Shown here: piece by piece, positions 49,828 to 59,650 of the stretch
Layout: each line of letters starts with the position of its first letter
Numbering within the stretch: the stretch's first letter is position 1
Source: JABCPE02 sp963518955
GTDB lineage: Bacteria > Bacteroidota > Bacteroidia > Flavobacteriales > Weeksellaceae
Assembly (NCBI GenBank): GCA_963518955.1
Contig: CAUQKI010000001.1
Coordinates: 124,001 to 188,000, forward strand
DNA: 64,000 nt
Direction of reading: 5' to 3'
Notes under the pieces: generated by a model
What the model saw: only the letters and a program-made list of their open reading frames with translations
The model's database searches: none
Told to the model about the DNA's origin: nothing
Translations under genes and position numbers: made by a program

Positions 49828-52800
49828 ATGAAATCCACTTATACTGTCATCAATGCCTCGGCTGGATCGGGCAAAACTTATACCCTCGTACAGAGACTTC
49901 TAATGCTTTGTCTGGAAAATCCCAGCGAACCAGATGCTGTTCGGCATATCATTGCCCTTACCTTTACCAACAAGGCTGCCAATGAGATGAAAGAACGAAT
50001 ACTCCAGTGGCTGGGAAAATTCACGGCTGAAAACTATGCCCAATGCCAAGAACTGCTGGATATACAGGAAAAATTCCGCCAACAGGGCAAAAATATTCCT
50101 ATCGATGAACTGCACCGCCGTTCCCAAGCGGTTCTGGACTATATTCTGCATCACTACTCCATGCTGAACATCGGCACGATAGATAGATTTAATTCTAAAT
50201 TGGTGCGTTCTTTTTCCTACGAGCTGGGACTGGCGCAGAATTTTAATTTGGAAATTCAGCCCGAACCATACCTGATAGAAGCCGTAGACCAGATGCTGGA
50301 CAAGATAGGCGGAGACAAAAAGGTATCGGAGACTTTCATAGACTTCGTGAATTATAGTTTGGATAATAACGAGCGGGTAAATCTGAGCCAAACGCTCTAC
50401 CAATCAGCAAAGGAATTTGTAAAAGATATTCACTACAAAAGGCTTTTGGAGAATAAAGATTTTGACTGGGAAGCCTACGAAGACACCAAAAACAACATTA
50501 GAAAAAACCTCACCGAAATCAAAAAAGCCTCTATAGAAACAGCGCAGAAGGCTATTTCGCTTATCAAAGAAAGAGGTCTGGAAATAGAGGATTTCTCAGG
50601 CGGAGGGAGAAACAGCATTGCCAAGTTTTTCCATGAAGTGGCTAAGTTCTACAACAAGGAGCGAAGAGATTTTCCTTTCCCATCTAGCGAAGAGTCCGCG
50701 CTGGCAGTTTTTGAAAAAGGTGCTTCATCTAAGTCAAAACAAAAGGAGCAGGATATTTTTGACATCCTCAATCATTTGATGGAAAGCAGGAGAAACCTCA
50801 TCAGCAATTATATCCTGATGCAGAAAAAAGAAAAAATTCTTCACGCCTTGCTTCCGCTTCGGGTAAATAAGGAAATCCAAGATGAACTTGCCAAAATAGA
50901 GGAAGAAAACGATTTGGTTCTGCTTTCTAAATTTAATATTATCATTAATGAAAACCTGAAAAATGAGCCTTCGGCTTTCATTTACGAAAAGGTGGGAACT
51001 CGGTATCTGCACTACTTCTTTGATGAGTTTCAGGATACTTCGGCGCTGCAATGGCAGAATTTCCTGCCGCTGCGAGACCACACGATTTCTTCGGACAATA
51101 CGAGTTTTACCCTTGTGGGAGACCCTAAACAGAGCATTTACCGCTTCCGAGGCGGAGAGAGCCAGCTGATGCTGAACATCATCAATCATAAAGAAAATGC
51201 GCCTGTCCCTGCCGATGTCATTTCACTAAAAGAAAACTACCGAAGTGCGAGGAATATCGTAAGGTTTAATAATGAACTTTACCAATACATTTCTGAGCAG
51301 GGAGATTTTGAGCATAAAGAAATTTTTGGCGAAAAAGCCCAGCAGGAAGCTAAAACAGGCATCGACGGCAGAGTGAGAGTAAATCTGATAGAAAACGCCA
51401 AAAAAGAGGATTTCTACCAAGATACCGCAGACCAGATGCAGCAGGACATCCAGCAGTGTCTGGATAATGGCTTTAAATTTTCGGATATTACCATTTTGTG
51501 TAGAGGGAACAATGATATATTCAACTATTCTCAGCTTTTGGGAAGCAGAGAAGTGCTATACAATGGAGAAAAAACTTTTATAAAAACCATTTCTGAACGA
51601 GGGCTTACGCTTAATCTCTCTAAAACCCTGAATGCTCTGATAGAATTTCTAAACTGGACAGCCGCTCCGAAAAGCAAAAAATTTCTGGTGATGCTGTTCT
51701 ACTATCTCAATGATTTAGGGCGTATCAAAATCCATGATTTTTCAGTAGAAATGCTGGAAATTTTGGCTATTGAAGAGCAGAAGGAATTATTTGACTTTAT
51801 CAAAAAAAGATACAATCTGGATTTGGCGCATTCCCATATTCCAAACCTCAATCTTTACAACTTTATAGAACATTTCGTTTATGAATTTTCTGCCGAAGAC
51901 AAGGAAATGGACTTCATTCTCAATTTCTTAGAAATGCTCTATGGCTTCTCCCAAAACACAGGAATGACCCTGAAAGATTTTCTAAAATTCTGGGAAGAAG
52001 AAGGCAAAAACATCTCTATCCAAGCCTCCGAAAATATAGATGCCGTGCAGATAATGACCATCCACAAAGCCAAAGGGCTGGAGTTTCCTGTGGTTTTCCT
52101 GCCAATGGAAAACAAAAGCCAAGATTCTAAATTCACAGAATGGTATGATTTGGAGGGAGAAAACGCTCTCAGCGCGGTGAATATCTCGGGCTTCGATAAA
52201 GGATTAGAAACCTACGATGAAGATATAGAAATATTCAACAGTGAGAATGTCTATAAAAACTTCATCGACCGTCTCTGTGTGCAGTATGTAGCCACCACAC
52301 GCCCTGTGGAACAGCTTTTCCTTTATCTCCAAAAACCAAACAATTCAGCAAATTATTTGGAAATATTTGACTTTGTAGATCAATACAATACGGAAAATGT
52401 GGACAGCTTTGATTTATTTGAAACAAATGAGGAGCTGCTCAGAAAAAAAAACAAACAAAAGAAAAAAGAATGGGCTACGATGAGCATCTCATCTATCCAC
52501 AAACAAGGAGAATCGCTGGCTAATATCCAAATCGCCACGCCATCCAAAAGTTATCAAAAACGAAAAGAGAAAACGAGAATGGGGCTTCTCATTCACGATA
52601 TTTTAGCGAAAATAAACCACAAAGATGATATGGAAAAAGTCTTGGATAGTTTTTTCCGTTTGGGAACGATTACCGAGAAAGAAAAAGAAATCATCACAAA
52701 GAGAATTTTGCCAGTTCTGAATGATGAAAAATACGCTCCGTATTTCAGTGGAAATGAGAAAGAAATCATCAATGAAAGAGAAATCCTCGTCACTTTGGAG

Positions 52801-52989
52801 GATGGAGAGCAAAAATTCTACCGACCAGACCGCGTCATAAAAACGGAGGAAGGCTACATTATCGTTGATTTCAAAACAGGTGAAGAAGAAAGGAAAAAAC
52901 ACCAAAAACAAGTGTCAGATTACCAAAACGCCTTAGAAAAAACAGGCAAAAAGGTGATCGAGACAAAGCTTATTTATTTTGATAAATAA
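49828..52989 (+). CDS. AddA/RecB-like UvrD-family helicase-nuclease
   Basis: I start at ATG 49828 (1053 residues): it gives the conserved opening STYTVINASAGSGKTYTLVQRL with Walker A, while the earlier in-frame ATG only adds a hydrophobic stretch unlike any family start. Helicase motifs: FFDEFQDTSALQW near 397 (II), LVGDPKQSIYRFRGG near 429 (III), IMTIHKAKGLEFPVVFLP near 745 (V), VQYVATTRPVEQLFLYL near 816 (VI). The end holds a RecB-type nuclease motif YIIVDFKTGEEERK near 1010. It would process double-strand breaks; its AddB partner is not in the window. Confidence 0.85.
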   Translation: MKSTYTVINASAGSGKTYTLVQRLLMLCLENPSEPDAVRHIIALTFTNKAANEMKERILQWLGKFTAENYAQCQELLDIQEKFRQQGKNIPIDELHRRSQAVLDYILHHYSMLNIGTIDRFNSKLVRSFSYELGLAQNFNLEIQPEPYLIEAVDQMLDKIGGDKKVSETFIDFVNYSLDNNERVNLSQTLYQSAKEFVKDIHYKRLLENKDFDWEAYEDTKNNIRKNLTEIKKASIETAQKAISLIKERGLEIEDFSGGGRNSIAKFFHEVAKFYNKERRDFPFPSSEESALAVFEKGASSKSKQKEQDIFDILNHLMESRRNLISNYILMQKKEKILHALLPLRVNKEIQDELAKIEEENDLVLLSKFNIIINENLKNEPSAFIYEKVGTRYLHYFFDEFQDTSALQWQNFLPLRDHTISSDNTSFTLVGDPKQSIYRFRGGESQLMLNIINHKENAPVPADVISLKENYRSARNIVRFNNELYQYISEQGDFEHKEIFGEKAQQEAKTGIDGRVRVNLIENAKKEDFYQDTADQMQQDIQQCLDNGFKFSDITILCRGNNDIFNYSQLLGSREVLYNGEKTFIKTISERGLTLNLSKTLNALIEFLNWTAAPKSKKFLVMLFYYLNDLGRIKIHDFSVEMLEILAIEEQKELFDFIKKRYNLDLAHSHIPNLNLYNFIEHFVYEFSAEDKEMDFILNFLEMLYGFSQNTGMTLKDFLKFWEEEGKNISIQASENIDAVQIMTIHKAKGLEFPVVFLPMENKSQDSKFTEWYDLEGENALSAVNISGFDKGLETYDEDIEIFNSENVYKNFIDRLCVQYVATTRPVEQLFLYLQKPNNSANYLEIFDFVDQYNTENVDSFDLFETNEELLRKKNKQKKKEWATMSISSIHKQGESLANIQIATPSKSYQKRKEKTRMGLLIHDILAKINHKDDMEKVLDSFFRLGTITEKEKEIITKRILPVLNDEKYAPYFSGNEKEIINEREILVTLEDGEQKFYRPDRVIKTEEGYIIVDFKTGEEERKKHQKQVSDYQNALEKTGKKVIETKLIYFDK

Positions 52990-53013
52990 TTTTAACCAAA
53001 AAAAAGTAACATT

Positions 53014-53898
53014 ATGAAAGATTCTCTAATGGGCATAGAAATAGAAAAAGTATTAGAAAACTGGGAAGTATCCATCGTGCATTTCCTGCCAAAAATAGTG
53101 GAGGCGGTCATCGTGCTTATTTTGTTTATCTTTTTAGCCAAAATAGCCAAAAGAATCAGTCGCCGAGCTTTCAAGGTTCATACAAACATTGCCCATATCA
53201 TCGCTTCTACGGTTTATTGTTTCTTCCTGTTTTCAGGAGTTTATCTCGCTTTGGAGCTTTTGGGACTAGACAAAGTTTTCTCGCATCTGCTTGCAGGAGC
53301 TGGAATTGTGGGAATTATCGCTGGTTTCGCTTTCAAAGATGTAGCATCTAATATCTTTGCGGGACTGCTTCTAAAAACACACAGCCCATACAAGGAGGGC
53401 GACTGGGTGGAGATAGATGATAAATACGGCATTGTCACGCAGGTCAGCCTGATAACTACGACCATAAGAACCATTCCTGGGCAGGATGTTTTTATCCCAA
53501 ATCAAATTATTTACAGCGGAACATTTACCAATTTTTCCACTTTGAAAAAAAGGAGAATTATCCTAAAAACAGGCGTTTCTTTTGGAGATGATTTGGAGTT
53601 TGTGCAGGCTACCGCTCTTGATGAAATCAAGAAAATAAAAACTCTGCTTCCTGATGAAAAAGTAGATTTGTATTTTACAGATATAGGAAATTCTACACTT
53701 GATTTTGTACTTCGGTTTTGGATAAAATTTGAAACCAATGATGATTTCTACGAAGCGATGAACGAAGCCATCATACGGATAAAAAAACGATTCGACAAGG
53801 AAGGCATCTGTCTGGCCTACCCCGTGACTACGCTGGATTTTGGCGTGAAAGGCGGCGTGAATATCTTTGACAAAGAAATAAAAATCAATAAAAACTAA
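53014..53898 (+). CDS. Small-conductance mechanosensitive channel, MscS family
   Basis: 294 residues. Three membrane helices in the first half with the pore-lining GAGIVGIIAGFAFKDVASNIFAGLLL segment near 103-128 (as AGIVGIIAGFAFKDVASNIF), then the beta domain with YKEGDWVEIDDKYGIVTQVSL near 128-148, and VPGQDVFIPN-type TTTIRTIPGQDVFIPNQII near 148-166, and a C-terminal alpha/beta vestibule. It opens under membrane tension to release solutes. Follows the AddA-like gene by 25 bases. Confidence 0.9.
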   Translation: MKDSLMGIEIEKVLENWEVSIVHFLPKIVEAVIVLILFIFLAKIAKRISRRAFKVHTNIAHIIASTVYCFFLFSGVYLALELLGLDKVFSHLLAGAGIVGIIAGFAFKDVASNIFAGLLLKTHSPYKEGDWVEIDDKYGIVTQVSLITTTIRTIPGQDVFIPNQIIYSGTFTNFSTLKKRRIILKTGVSFGDDLEFVQATALDEIKKIKTLLPDEKVDLYFTDIGNSTLDFVLRFWIKFETNDDFYEAMNEAIIRIKKRFDKEGICLAYPVTTLDFGVKGGVNIFDKEIKINKN

Positions 53899-53907
53899 AC
53901 TTTTCCT

Positions 53908-54918
53908 TTAATAAAAATGTGTAGGAAAAGCCTTTTTAGGCGTTTGTTTTAGGATGTTTAGTTTTACCCAAGAATTAAGAAATCCCCAGCCGTAGGAAAA
54001 CATCTGGACATAAGTGGTGACAATGGTCATCACCGAAATCGGCAGGCTTTTCATCTTAAATAATGAATGTACGAATATCAACAAAGTATAAAAAGCATAC
54101 AGCAGAAGCGGTATTTTTGTCCAAAAACCAAGCAGCAGGCTTCCTAAAAACCCTAACAAAAACAAGGACGGAAACCAAAAAGTAGGTTTCGTATATTGAG
54201 GGTGGCGCTGATTGAGAATAGGTCTGGCAACACCAAACTGATAGACCTGTTTTGAGAATTTTTTCAGGCTCGTTCTTCGTTTGTGATAGACTGCTATATT
54301 TTCGTAAAAACAAGTGCTGAAACTATTTTCCCAAAGCCTCATGGAAAGGTCTGGGTCTTCGCCGATTCTCATATCCGAGAAACCTCCCACCGCCGAAAAA
54401 ACAGCCTTATTCACTCCCATATTAAAACTTCTAGGCTGAAATTTACTGACCGATTTCTTGCTTCCACGAATTCCGCCCGTTGTAAAAACCGAAGTCATAG
54501 AATAGGAAATTGCCTTTTGCAGATTGGAGAAGTTTTCATCGGCTTTATCCGCTCCACCAAAAGCATCGGTCGGTTCAGTTTGGAGATTATTTTTAATGTT
54601 TTTAATATAATCCCTTGGGACAACTACATCACTATCCAAGAAAACCAGCCAGCTGTTTTTAGCTCGTTCTGCTCCGTAATTTCGGCTGAGTCCTGGCCCT
54701 GAATTTTGTTTTTTGAAATACTGAATGTTTAGTTTCCCTTGATACAAATCCACCACAGGAAGCAGCTCCACGGAAGAGCCGTCATCCACTATGACTATTT
54801 CAAAATCCTTATCCTCTTGGAGAAGAAGTGAGTCCAAGAGTTCTGTGAGTTCGTCCCTGCGGTTATAGATAGCAACAATGATGGAAATAGAAACATCCAC
54901 GATTTTATTTTTTAGCAA
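53908..54918 (-). CDS. Membrane-anchored glycosyltransferase family 2
   Basis: 336 residues. N-terminal GT-A fold with SIIVAIYNRRDELTELLDSL near 13, IVIVDDGSS near 40 (nucleotide-binding DD) and VFLDSDVVVP near 92-101 (DxD), then GGFSDMRIGEDPDLSMRLW near 197-215 (ED acidic motif) and a C-terminal hydrophobic helix pair (about 250-287). Consistent with a polysaccharide or glycolipid transferase. Monocistronic between the mscS gene and infB. Confidence 0.85.
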   Translation of the reverse strand: MLKNKIVDVSISIIVAIYNRRDELTELLDSLLLQEDKDFEIVIVDDGSSVELLPVVDLYQGKLNIQYFKKQNSGPGLSRNYGAERAKNSWLVFLDSDVVVPRDYIKNIKNNLQTEPTDAFGGADKADENFSNLQKAISYSMTSVFTTGGIRGSKKSVSKFQPRSFNMGVNKAVFSAVGGFSDMRIGEDPDLSMRLWENSFSTCFYENIAVYHKRRTSLKKFSKQVYQFGVARPILNQRHPQYTKPTFWFPSLFLLGFLGSLLLGFWTKIPLLLYAFYTLLIFVHSLFKMKSLPISVMTIVTTYVQMFSYGWGFLNSWVKLNILKQTPKKAFPTHFY

Positions 54919-54943
54919 AAATAACTAAATCCATCCATAAATG

Positions 54944-54980
54944 AAAAAACTTTGACAAAAGAGTCTTGCCAAAGTTTTTT
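54944..54980 (-). terminator. Terminator of the rimP-nusA-infB operon
   Basis: Minus strand AAAAAACTTTGgCA / GtCAAAGTTTTTT hairpin ending in T, just after the infB stop. Confidence 0.8.
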
Positions 54981-54998
54981 CTACTAATCTAATAAAAT

Positions 54999-57668
54999 TT
55001 ATTTCAGTTTTTTCTTAATCGCTACTTCTTCGTAGATTTCAAGAAGGTCACCTACTTCTATATCATTATAGCCTTTTAGGTTAAGACCACATTCATAGCC
55101 TTTGGTTACTTCTTTTACATCATCTTTATAGCGTTTAAGGCTTTCCAGCTCGCCATCGTATTTCACGATTCCATCTCTCAATAGACGAACTTTGGAATTT
55201 CTTGTTACCTTACCAGAAAGCACCATACATCCTGCGATACTTCCCACTTTAGAGATTTTGAACACCTCACGGATTTCTACATTACCCACCACTTGTTCTC
55301 TAATCTCTGGCGAAAGCATTCCTTCCATCGCTTCTTTCACATCATCTATGGCGTCGTAGATTACGGAATAAGTTCTGATTTCTATCTCTTCTTTTTCTGC
55401 AAGGTCTTTTGCATTTGCTCCAGCTCTTACATTAAATCCAATAACGATAGCATCCGAAGCAGTCGCAAGCAAGATGTCACTCTCTGTAATCTGTCCTACA
55501 CCTTTGTGAAGGATATTGATTTGGATTTCCTCTGTTGATAATCTCTGAAGCATATCCGTAAGGGCTTCCACAGAACCATCCACATCTCCTTTTAGGATAA
55601 TGTTCAGCTCTTTGAAATCTCCAAGGGCTATTCTTCGTCCGATTTCGTCCAGAGTCAAATGTTTCTTCGTTCTTATTGTCTGCTCTCTTTGGAGCTGTTC
55701 TCTCTTATTTGCAATAGATTTTGCTTCTCTTTCATCTTCATAAACCTTAAATTTATCCCCTGCTGTAGGCGCTCCATCTAGTCCTAAGATTGTCACTGGT
55801 GTAGAAGGCCCTACTTTCTGAAGGTTGTGCCCTCTTTCATCCAGCATGGCTTTTACTTTACCGTGGTTTTTCCCAGCAAGGACATAATCTCCTACTTTGA
55901 GTGTTCCTGCCTGAACCAATAGTGTAGAAACATACCCTCTTCCTTTGTCCAAAGATGCCTCTATCACTACTCCTGATGCAGGTTTATTAGGATTAGCTTT
56001 TAAATCCAATAAATCAGCTTGAAGGAGAACTTTTTCTAAAAGTAAATCTACATTATTACCAAATTTAGCTGAAATCTCCTGTGACTGTACATTTCCTCCC
56101 CATTCTTCCACCAAGATATTCAATCCTGAAAGCTGCTCACGGATTTTATCTGGATTGGCATTAGGTTTATCTACTTTGTTTAATGCAATAATCATAGGTA
56201 CGCCTGCCGCCTGCGCGTGGGAAATCGCCTCTTTAGTCTGTGGCATCACCTCATCATCGGCAGCGATAACGATGATTGCTACATCCGTTACCTGCGCTCC
56301 TCTGGCTCTCATCGCTGTAAACGCCTCGTGCCCAGGAGTATCTAGAAAAGTAATGTGTCTGCCATTCTCCAGCTGAACGCTATATGCACCGATATGCTGG
56401 GTAATTCCTCCCGACTCACCAGCGATAACATTCGTTTTTCTGATGTAATCCAGCAATGATGTTTTACCATGGTCCACATGTCCCATTACAGTAACGATAG
56501 GTGCTCTTGGCAATAAATCTTCTTCGCTGTCTTCAACTTCCTCTTCTGAGTTGTCTTCCAAATCAGCATCGGAAAATTCTATTTTGTATCCAAATTCATC
56601 GGCTACCAATGTCAGAATATCTGCTTCCAATCTTTGGTTCATGGTTACCATTACCCCAAGAGAGAAACATGCAGAGATAACCTCCGTAGGACTCACATCC
56701 ATAAGGGCTGCAAGCTCGTTCACTGTGATGAACTCAGTAACTTTCAGAGTTCTATCTTGTGCTTCCAGCTCCTGCTGAAGCTCATCTTGCTCTCTACGGA
56801 AATTTCTTTTTTCTTTTCTGTATTTAGCTCCTTTGGACTTACCTCCTTTGTTAGTAAGTTTTTCCAAAGTTTCTTTGATTTGGTTTTTTACCTGCTCATC
56901 TGTAAGCTCCACAGGCATTACGCGTTCTCTCTTTCCTCCTTTTTTACCTCCTTTATCGCGGTTTCCTCCTTGTGGCTTATCTTTAGCAAATTTTTTATCC
57001 GCTCCTGCTTTATTATTAGCTGGTTTAGCATCCTCTCCAGCAGGTTTTTGGATTCTTTTTCTTTGTTTCTTCTTGTCAGAAGGTTTTGGTTTAGTTTCAA
57101 ACTGAGACAAGTCTATTTTTTCGGTCTGAAGGATTTTTGGTCCGTCCAGTTTTTGATATTTTGTTTCTATTTTTTCTGGTTCAGAAGACTCTTCAGTATC
57201 CACAACAGGTTTTGCCTCTGCCTTAGGCTCTGCTTTTGGTTTTGGTTCAGCCTTAGGCTCAGTTTTTTTCTCTTTTATAATTTCTGGTTTAGGAGCTGCT
57301 ACTTCCTCTTTCACAACTTCTTTTGGTGAAGCTGCTTCCACTTCTTTTTCCTTTTTAGGCTTCGCCTCCAGATCTATTTTGCCTATAATCTTAGTTTTAG
57401 GAGCTTGAGCCTTAATCACTTCTGGAGCTTTTGGTTCTTCTGTTTCTAATTTCACCTCTGGAACTTTAGAAATCACTACCTCCTGTGAAGCCTCTTTCTG
57501 CTTCTTATCAGCTGCAAATTCCTGCTCTAATGCGGAGAAAGCCTCTGCTTCCAACAACACATTGGGATTGCTATCAATCTCAAACCCTTTACTCTGCAAA
57601 AACTCTACTGCCCTTGGAATGGAAATATTAAGTTCCTTTGCTGCTTTATTTAATCTGATTTTTGGCAT
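54999..57668 (-). CDS. infB: Translation initiation factor IF-2
   Basis: 889 residues. N-terminal IF2_N domain (KIRLNKAAKELNISIPRAV), a 250-residue Lys/Glu/Pro/Ala-rich linker of low complexity, then the G domain: G1 GHVDHGKTSLL near 397, G3 DTPGHEAFTAMRARGAQV near 443 (as DTPGHEAF), G4 NKVDKPNANP near 497, followed by domains II-IV to the end. It positions fMet-tRNA on the 30S subunit. Distal gene of the rimP-nusA-infB operon, terminated at 54944. Confidence 0.95.
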   Translation of the reverse strand: MPKIRLNKAAKELNISIPRAVEFLQSKGFEIDSNPNVLLEAEAFSALEQEFAADKKQKEASQEVVISKVPEVKLETEEPKAPEVIKAQAPKTKIIGKIDLEAKPKKEKEVEAASPKEVVKEEVAAPKPEIIKEKKTEPKAEPKPKAEPKAEAKPVVDTEESSEPEKIETKYQKLDGPKILQTEKIDLSQFETKPKPSDKKKQRKRIQKPAGEDAKPANNKAGADKKFAKDKPQGGNRDKGGKKGGKRERVMPVELTDEQVKNQIKETLEKLTNKGGKSKGAKYRKEKRNFRREQDELQQELEAQDRTLKVTEFITVNELAALMDVSPTEVISACFSLGVMVTMNQRLEADILTLVADEFGYKIEFSDADLEDNSEEEVEDSEEDLLPRAPIVTVMGHVDHGKTSLLDYIRKTNVIAGESGGITQHIGAYSVQLENGRHITFLDTPGHEAFTAMRARGAQVTDVAIIVIAADDEVMPQTKEAISHAQAAGVPMIIALNKVDKPNANPDKIREQLSGLNILVEEWGGNVQSQEISAKFGNNVDLLLEKVLLQADLLDLKANPNKPASGVVIEASLDKGRGYVSTLLVQAGTLKVGDYVLAGKNHGKVKAMLDERGHNLQKVGPSTPVTILGLDGAPTAGDKFKVYEDEREAKSIANKREQLQREQTIRTKKHLTLDEIGRRIALGDFKELNIILKGDVDGSVEALTDMLQRLSTEEIQINILHKGVGQITESDILLATASDAIVIGFNVRAGANAKDLAEKEEIEIRTYSVIYDAIDDVKEAMEGMLSPEIREQVVGNVEIREVFKISKVGSIAGCMVLSGKVTRNSKVRLLRDGIVKYDGELESLKRYKDDVKEVTKGYECGLNLKGYNDIEVGDLLEIYEEVAIKKKLK

Positions 57669-57746
57669 ATTTTTACTTTTTGTTCAGCAAAAAGCTGAAT
57701 ACTTTTGTTTTTTTGTTTATTCTATTATATTTTAGACAAAGAAGAT

Positions 57747-58979
57747 TTATTCCAATTCTTCTCTCAAGATTTTCTTAACCTCTTCTATTGTCTCTTCTTC
57801 TAAATCTACTAAGTTTAGCAATACATCTGTATCCTTGTCTAGAATACTTCTCGCTGTATCCAGCCCTACTTTTGTAAATTCATCTATAATCCACTGCTCG
57901 ATTTCATCATCAAACTCTTTCAGTTCTACATCATCATCTTCTTGTTTTTCTCTGTATACATCTATTTCATAGTCTGTAAGCCAAGAGGCCAGTTTGATGT
58001 TTTGCCCTTGTTTTCCGATGATTTTTGAAATTTCATCCACCGGAGCGTATACTAGTGCATAGTGGTCTTCTTCATTGATTTCCACCTTGTTGATTTCCAC
58101 ACCTCCCAATGCTCTTTTTACCAATACTTCTGGGTTTTTAGACCACTGGATTACATCGATGTTTTCATTTCTAAGCTCTCTCACCACTCCATGAATTCTG
58201 GAACCCTTCACGCCTACACAAGCTCCCACAGGGTCTATTCTTTCGTCCAAGGCATCTACAGCGATTTTAGCTTTTTCACCTGGGATTCTTACCGCTTTTT
58301 TCAAGATGATAGTTCCATCCAATATTTCTGGAATTTCTAGTTCTAGAAGTTTTTCCAAAAACTTAGGTGCTGTTCTTGAAACGATAATCTGAGGTTTAGA
58401 ACCTTTGAAATCAACTTTTTCAATCACCGCTCTAATGCTTTCTCCTTTCTTGAAGAAATCTGTCGGAATTTGATTTTCTTTTGGTAAAATGTATTCATTC
58501 CCTTCATCATCCAAGATGATAACCTGCTTACCACGGATATGGTGCACTTCTCCTACAATTACTTCACCTATTCTATCTTTGAACATTTCATACATTGCAG
58601 CATTATTATGCTCTTGTAATTTTGTTGCCAAAATTTGTTTCAATGTCAAGATATTTCTTCGCCCTAATTGTGCCAATGGGATTTCTTGGGTAAATTCCTC
58701 TCCCACCTCGAATGTAGGGTCTATTTTTTTCGCTTCAGAAATTTCTATTTCCAAATCGTCATCTTCTGACATCTGATCTTCAACGATTTTTTTATTCAAA
58801 AATATCTGAAAATCTCCCTTGTCAGGGTTTACAATTACATCAAAATGGTCATCAGAATCGTATCTTTTTTTCAGCAAGGTTTTTAGCGAATCTTCTATAA
58901 TCGCCATCAAATCTATCTTACTGATCCCTTTTTCATCTTTAAAATCACCAAAAGATTCGATTAATGCTAAATTATCCAT
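57747..58979 (-). CDS. nusA: Transcription termination/antitermination factor NusA
   Basis: 410 residues: N-terminal domain binding RNA polymerase (about 1-130), S1 domain (about 132-200, VGEVHHIRGKQVIILDDEG), then two KH domains (about 225-345; DPVGACVGVKGSRIHGVVREL and ISKIIGKQGQNIKLASWL carry the GxxG loops). The tail 350-410 is acidic, without E. coli-type AR repeats. Between rimP (24-base gap) and infB; the operon leader holds a possible NusA-responsive terminator. Confidence 0.95.
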   Translation of the reverse strand: MDNLALIESFGDFKDEKGISKIDLMAIIEDSLKTLLKKRYDSDDHFDVIVNPDKGDFQIFLNKKIVEDQMSEDDDLEIEISEAKKIDPTFEVGEEFTQEIPLAQLGRRNILTLKQILATKLQEHNNAAMYEMFKDRIGEVIVGEVHHIRGKQVIILDDEGNEYILPKENQIPTDFFKKGESIRAVIEKVDFKGSKPQIIVSRTAPKFLEKLLELEIPEILDGTIILKKAVRIPGEKAKIAVDALDERIDPVGACVGVKGSRIHGVVRELRNENIDVIQWSKNPEVLVKRALGGVEINKVEINEEDHYALVYAPVDEISKIIGKQGQNIKLASWLTDYEIDVYREKQEDDDVELKEFDDEIEQWIIDEFTKVGLDTARSILDKDTDVLLNLVDLEEETIEEVKKILREELE

Positions 58980-59003
58980 ATTTTTTTACTTTGACTAAAA
59001 TTT

Positions 59004-59471
59004 TTAAAACTTAATTACTATCATTGCTCTCTTTATGCTTTGGTAAGGAATTTCCCTTTGTTCCTCCACATCTTCTTTTCCTTTTCCTACGAGTTTTGGT
59101 CTTCTATACCTCAGCATCAAAACTATTTTTTTCTCATCCGCTTGCTGCAGCTCTCCCTTAATCACTTCTCCTTCCTCTGTTGTGACTTCAAGCTCCCTTC
59201 CTACATTCTTCTTGTATTGTCTTGGCAATTTGAGAGGCTCACTCAGTCCTGCACTCATCACCTGAAGAGAAAAATCCACCTCTTCCCTATCCAGATTAAA
59301 CTCTATCGCTCTGCTGGCATCTAAACAATCCTGAATAGAAAGCGACTCATCTCCATCCAAAATAACCACCACATCATTTCCTGCAGATATCTTCAAATCA
59401 ACCAAATAAATATCTTTTCTTTCCTCTAAAAAAGCCTGTATCAGCTCTTCTACCCTTGTCTTAAAATCCAT
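59004..59471 (-). CDS. rimP: Ribosome maturation factor RimP
   Basis: 155 residues with the RimP two-domain plan: an N-terminal alpha/beta part containing IYLVDLKISAGNDVVVILDGDESLSIQDCLDASRAIEFNLD (as VVVILDGDESLSIQDCLDAS near 31-50), SLQVMSAGLSEPLKLPRQYKKNVG (as VMSAGLSEPLKLPRQY near 70-85) and an Sm-like C-terminal domain with GEVIKGELQQADEKKIVL. It helps 30S assembly. First gene of the operon. Confidence 0.92.
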   Translation of the reverse strand: MDFKTRVEELIQAFLEERKDIYLVDLKISAGNDVVVILDGDESLSIQDCLDASRAIEFNLDREEVDFSLQVMSAGLSEPLKLPRQYKKNVGRELEVTTEEGEVIKGELQQADEKKIVLMLRYRRPKLVGKGKEDVEEQREIPYQSIKRAMIVIKF

Positions 59472-59496
59472 ATTTGTACTTAATTTCAGGATATAT

Positions 59497-59524
59497 AAAA
59501 AAGGCCTTCCTTTGAAGCCTTTTC
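59497..59524 (-). terminator. Attenuator-like terminator in the rimP leader
   Basis: On the minus strand AAAAGGCTTC - AAAG - GAAGGCCTTTT pairs as a 10-bp stem (one bulged G) followed by T residues. It lies between the -7 box at 59557-59550 and the rimP ATG at 59471, with no upstream minus-strand gene to terminate. Confidence 0.65.
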
Positions 59525-59549
59525 ATCATTATTCCCGTAAATCCGTCTG

Positions 59550-59580
59550 CAAATTTAAGAAAATTATTCATTTATAGCAA
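59550..59580 (-). promoter_or_regulatory. Promoter of the rimP-nusA-infB operon
   Basis: Minus strand TTG (59580-59578), 20 bases, TAAATTTG (59557-59550): full consensus, about 80 bases before rimP, leaving a leader of about 75 bases. Confidence 0.6.
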
Positions 59581-59617
59581 ATTATCACCGAAAAGATTTT
59601 ATTTCGCTAAAAAATAT

Positions 59618-59625
59618 TACCTTTG
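59618..59625 (+). promoter_or_regulatory. -7 box of ugd
   Basis: TACCTTTG matches TAnnTTTG, 25 bases before the ugd ATG; no good TTG at -33. Confidence 0.45.
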
Positions 59626-59650
59626 TAGATTGAAAAGATTTTTATACTAA

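Noticed and set aside
53901..53936. Inverted repeat CTTTTCCT/AGGAAAAG between mscS and the minus-strand glycosyltransferase
   Set aside because: Loop of about 15 bases and no strong T run on either strand; could be a weak terminator but not supported enough to list.
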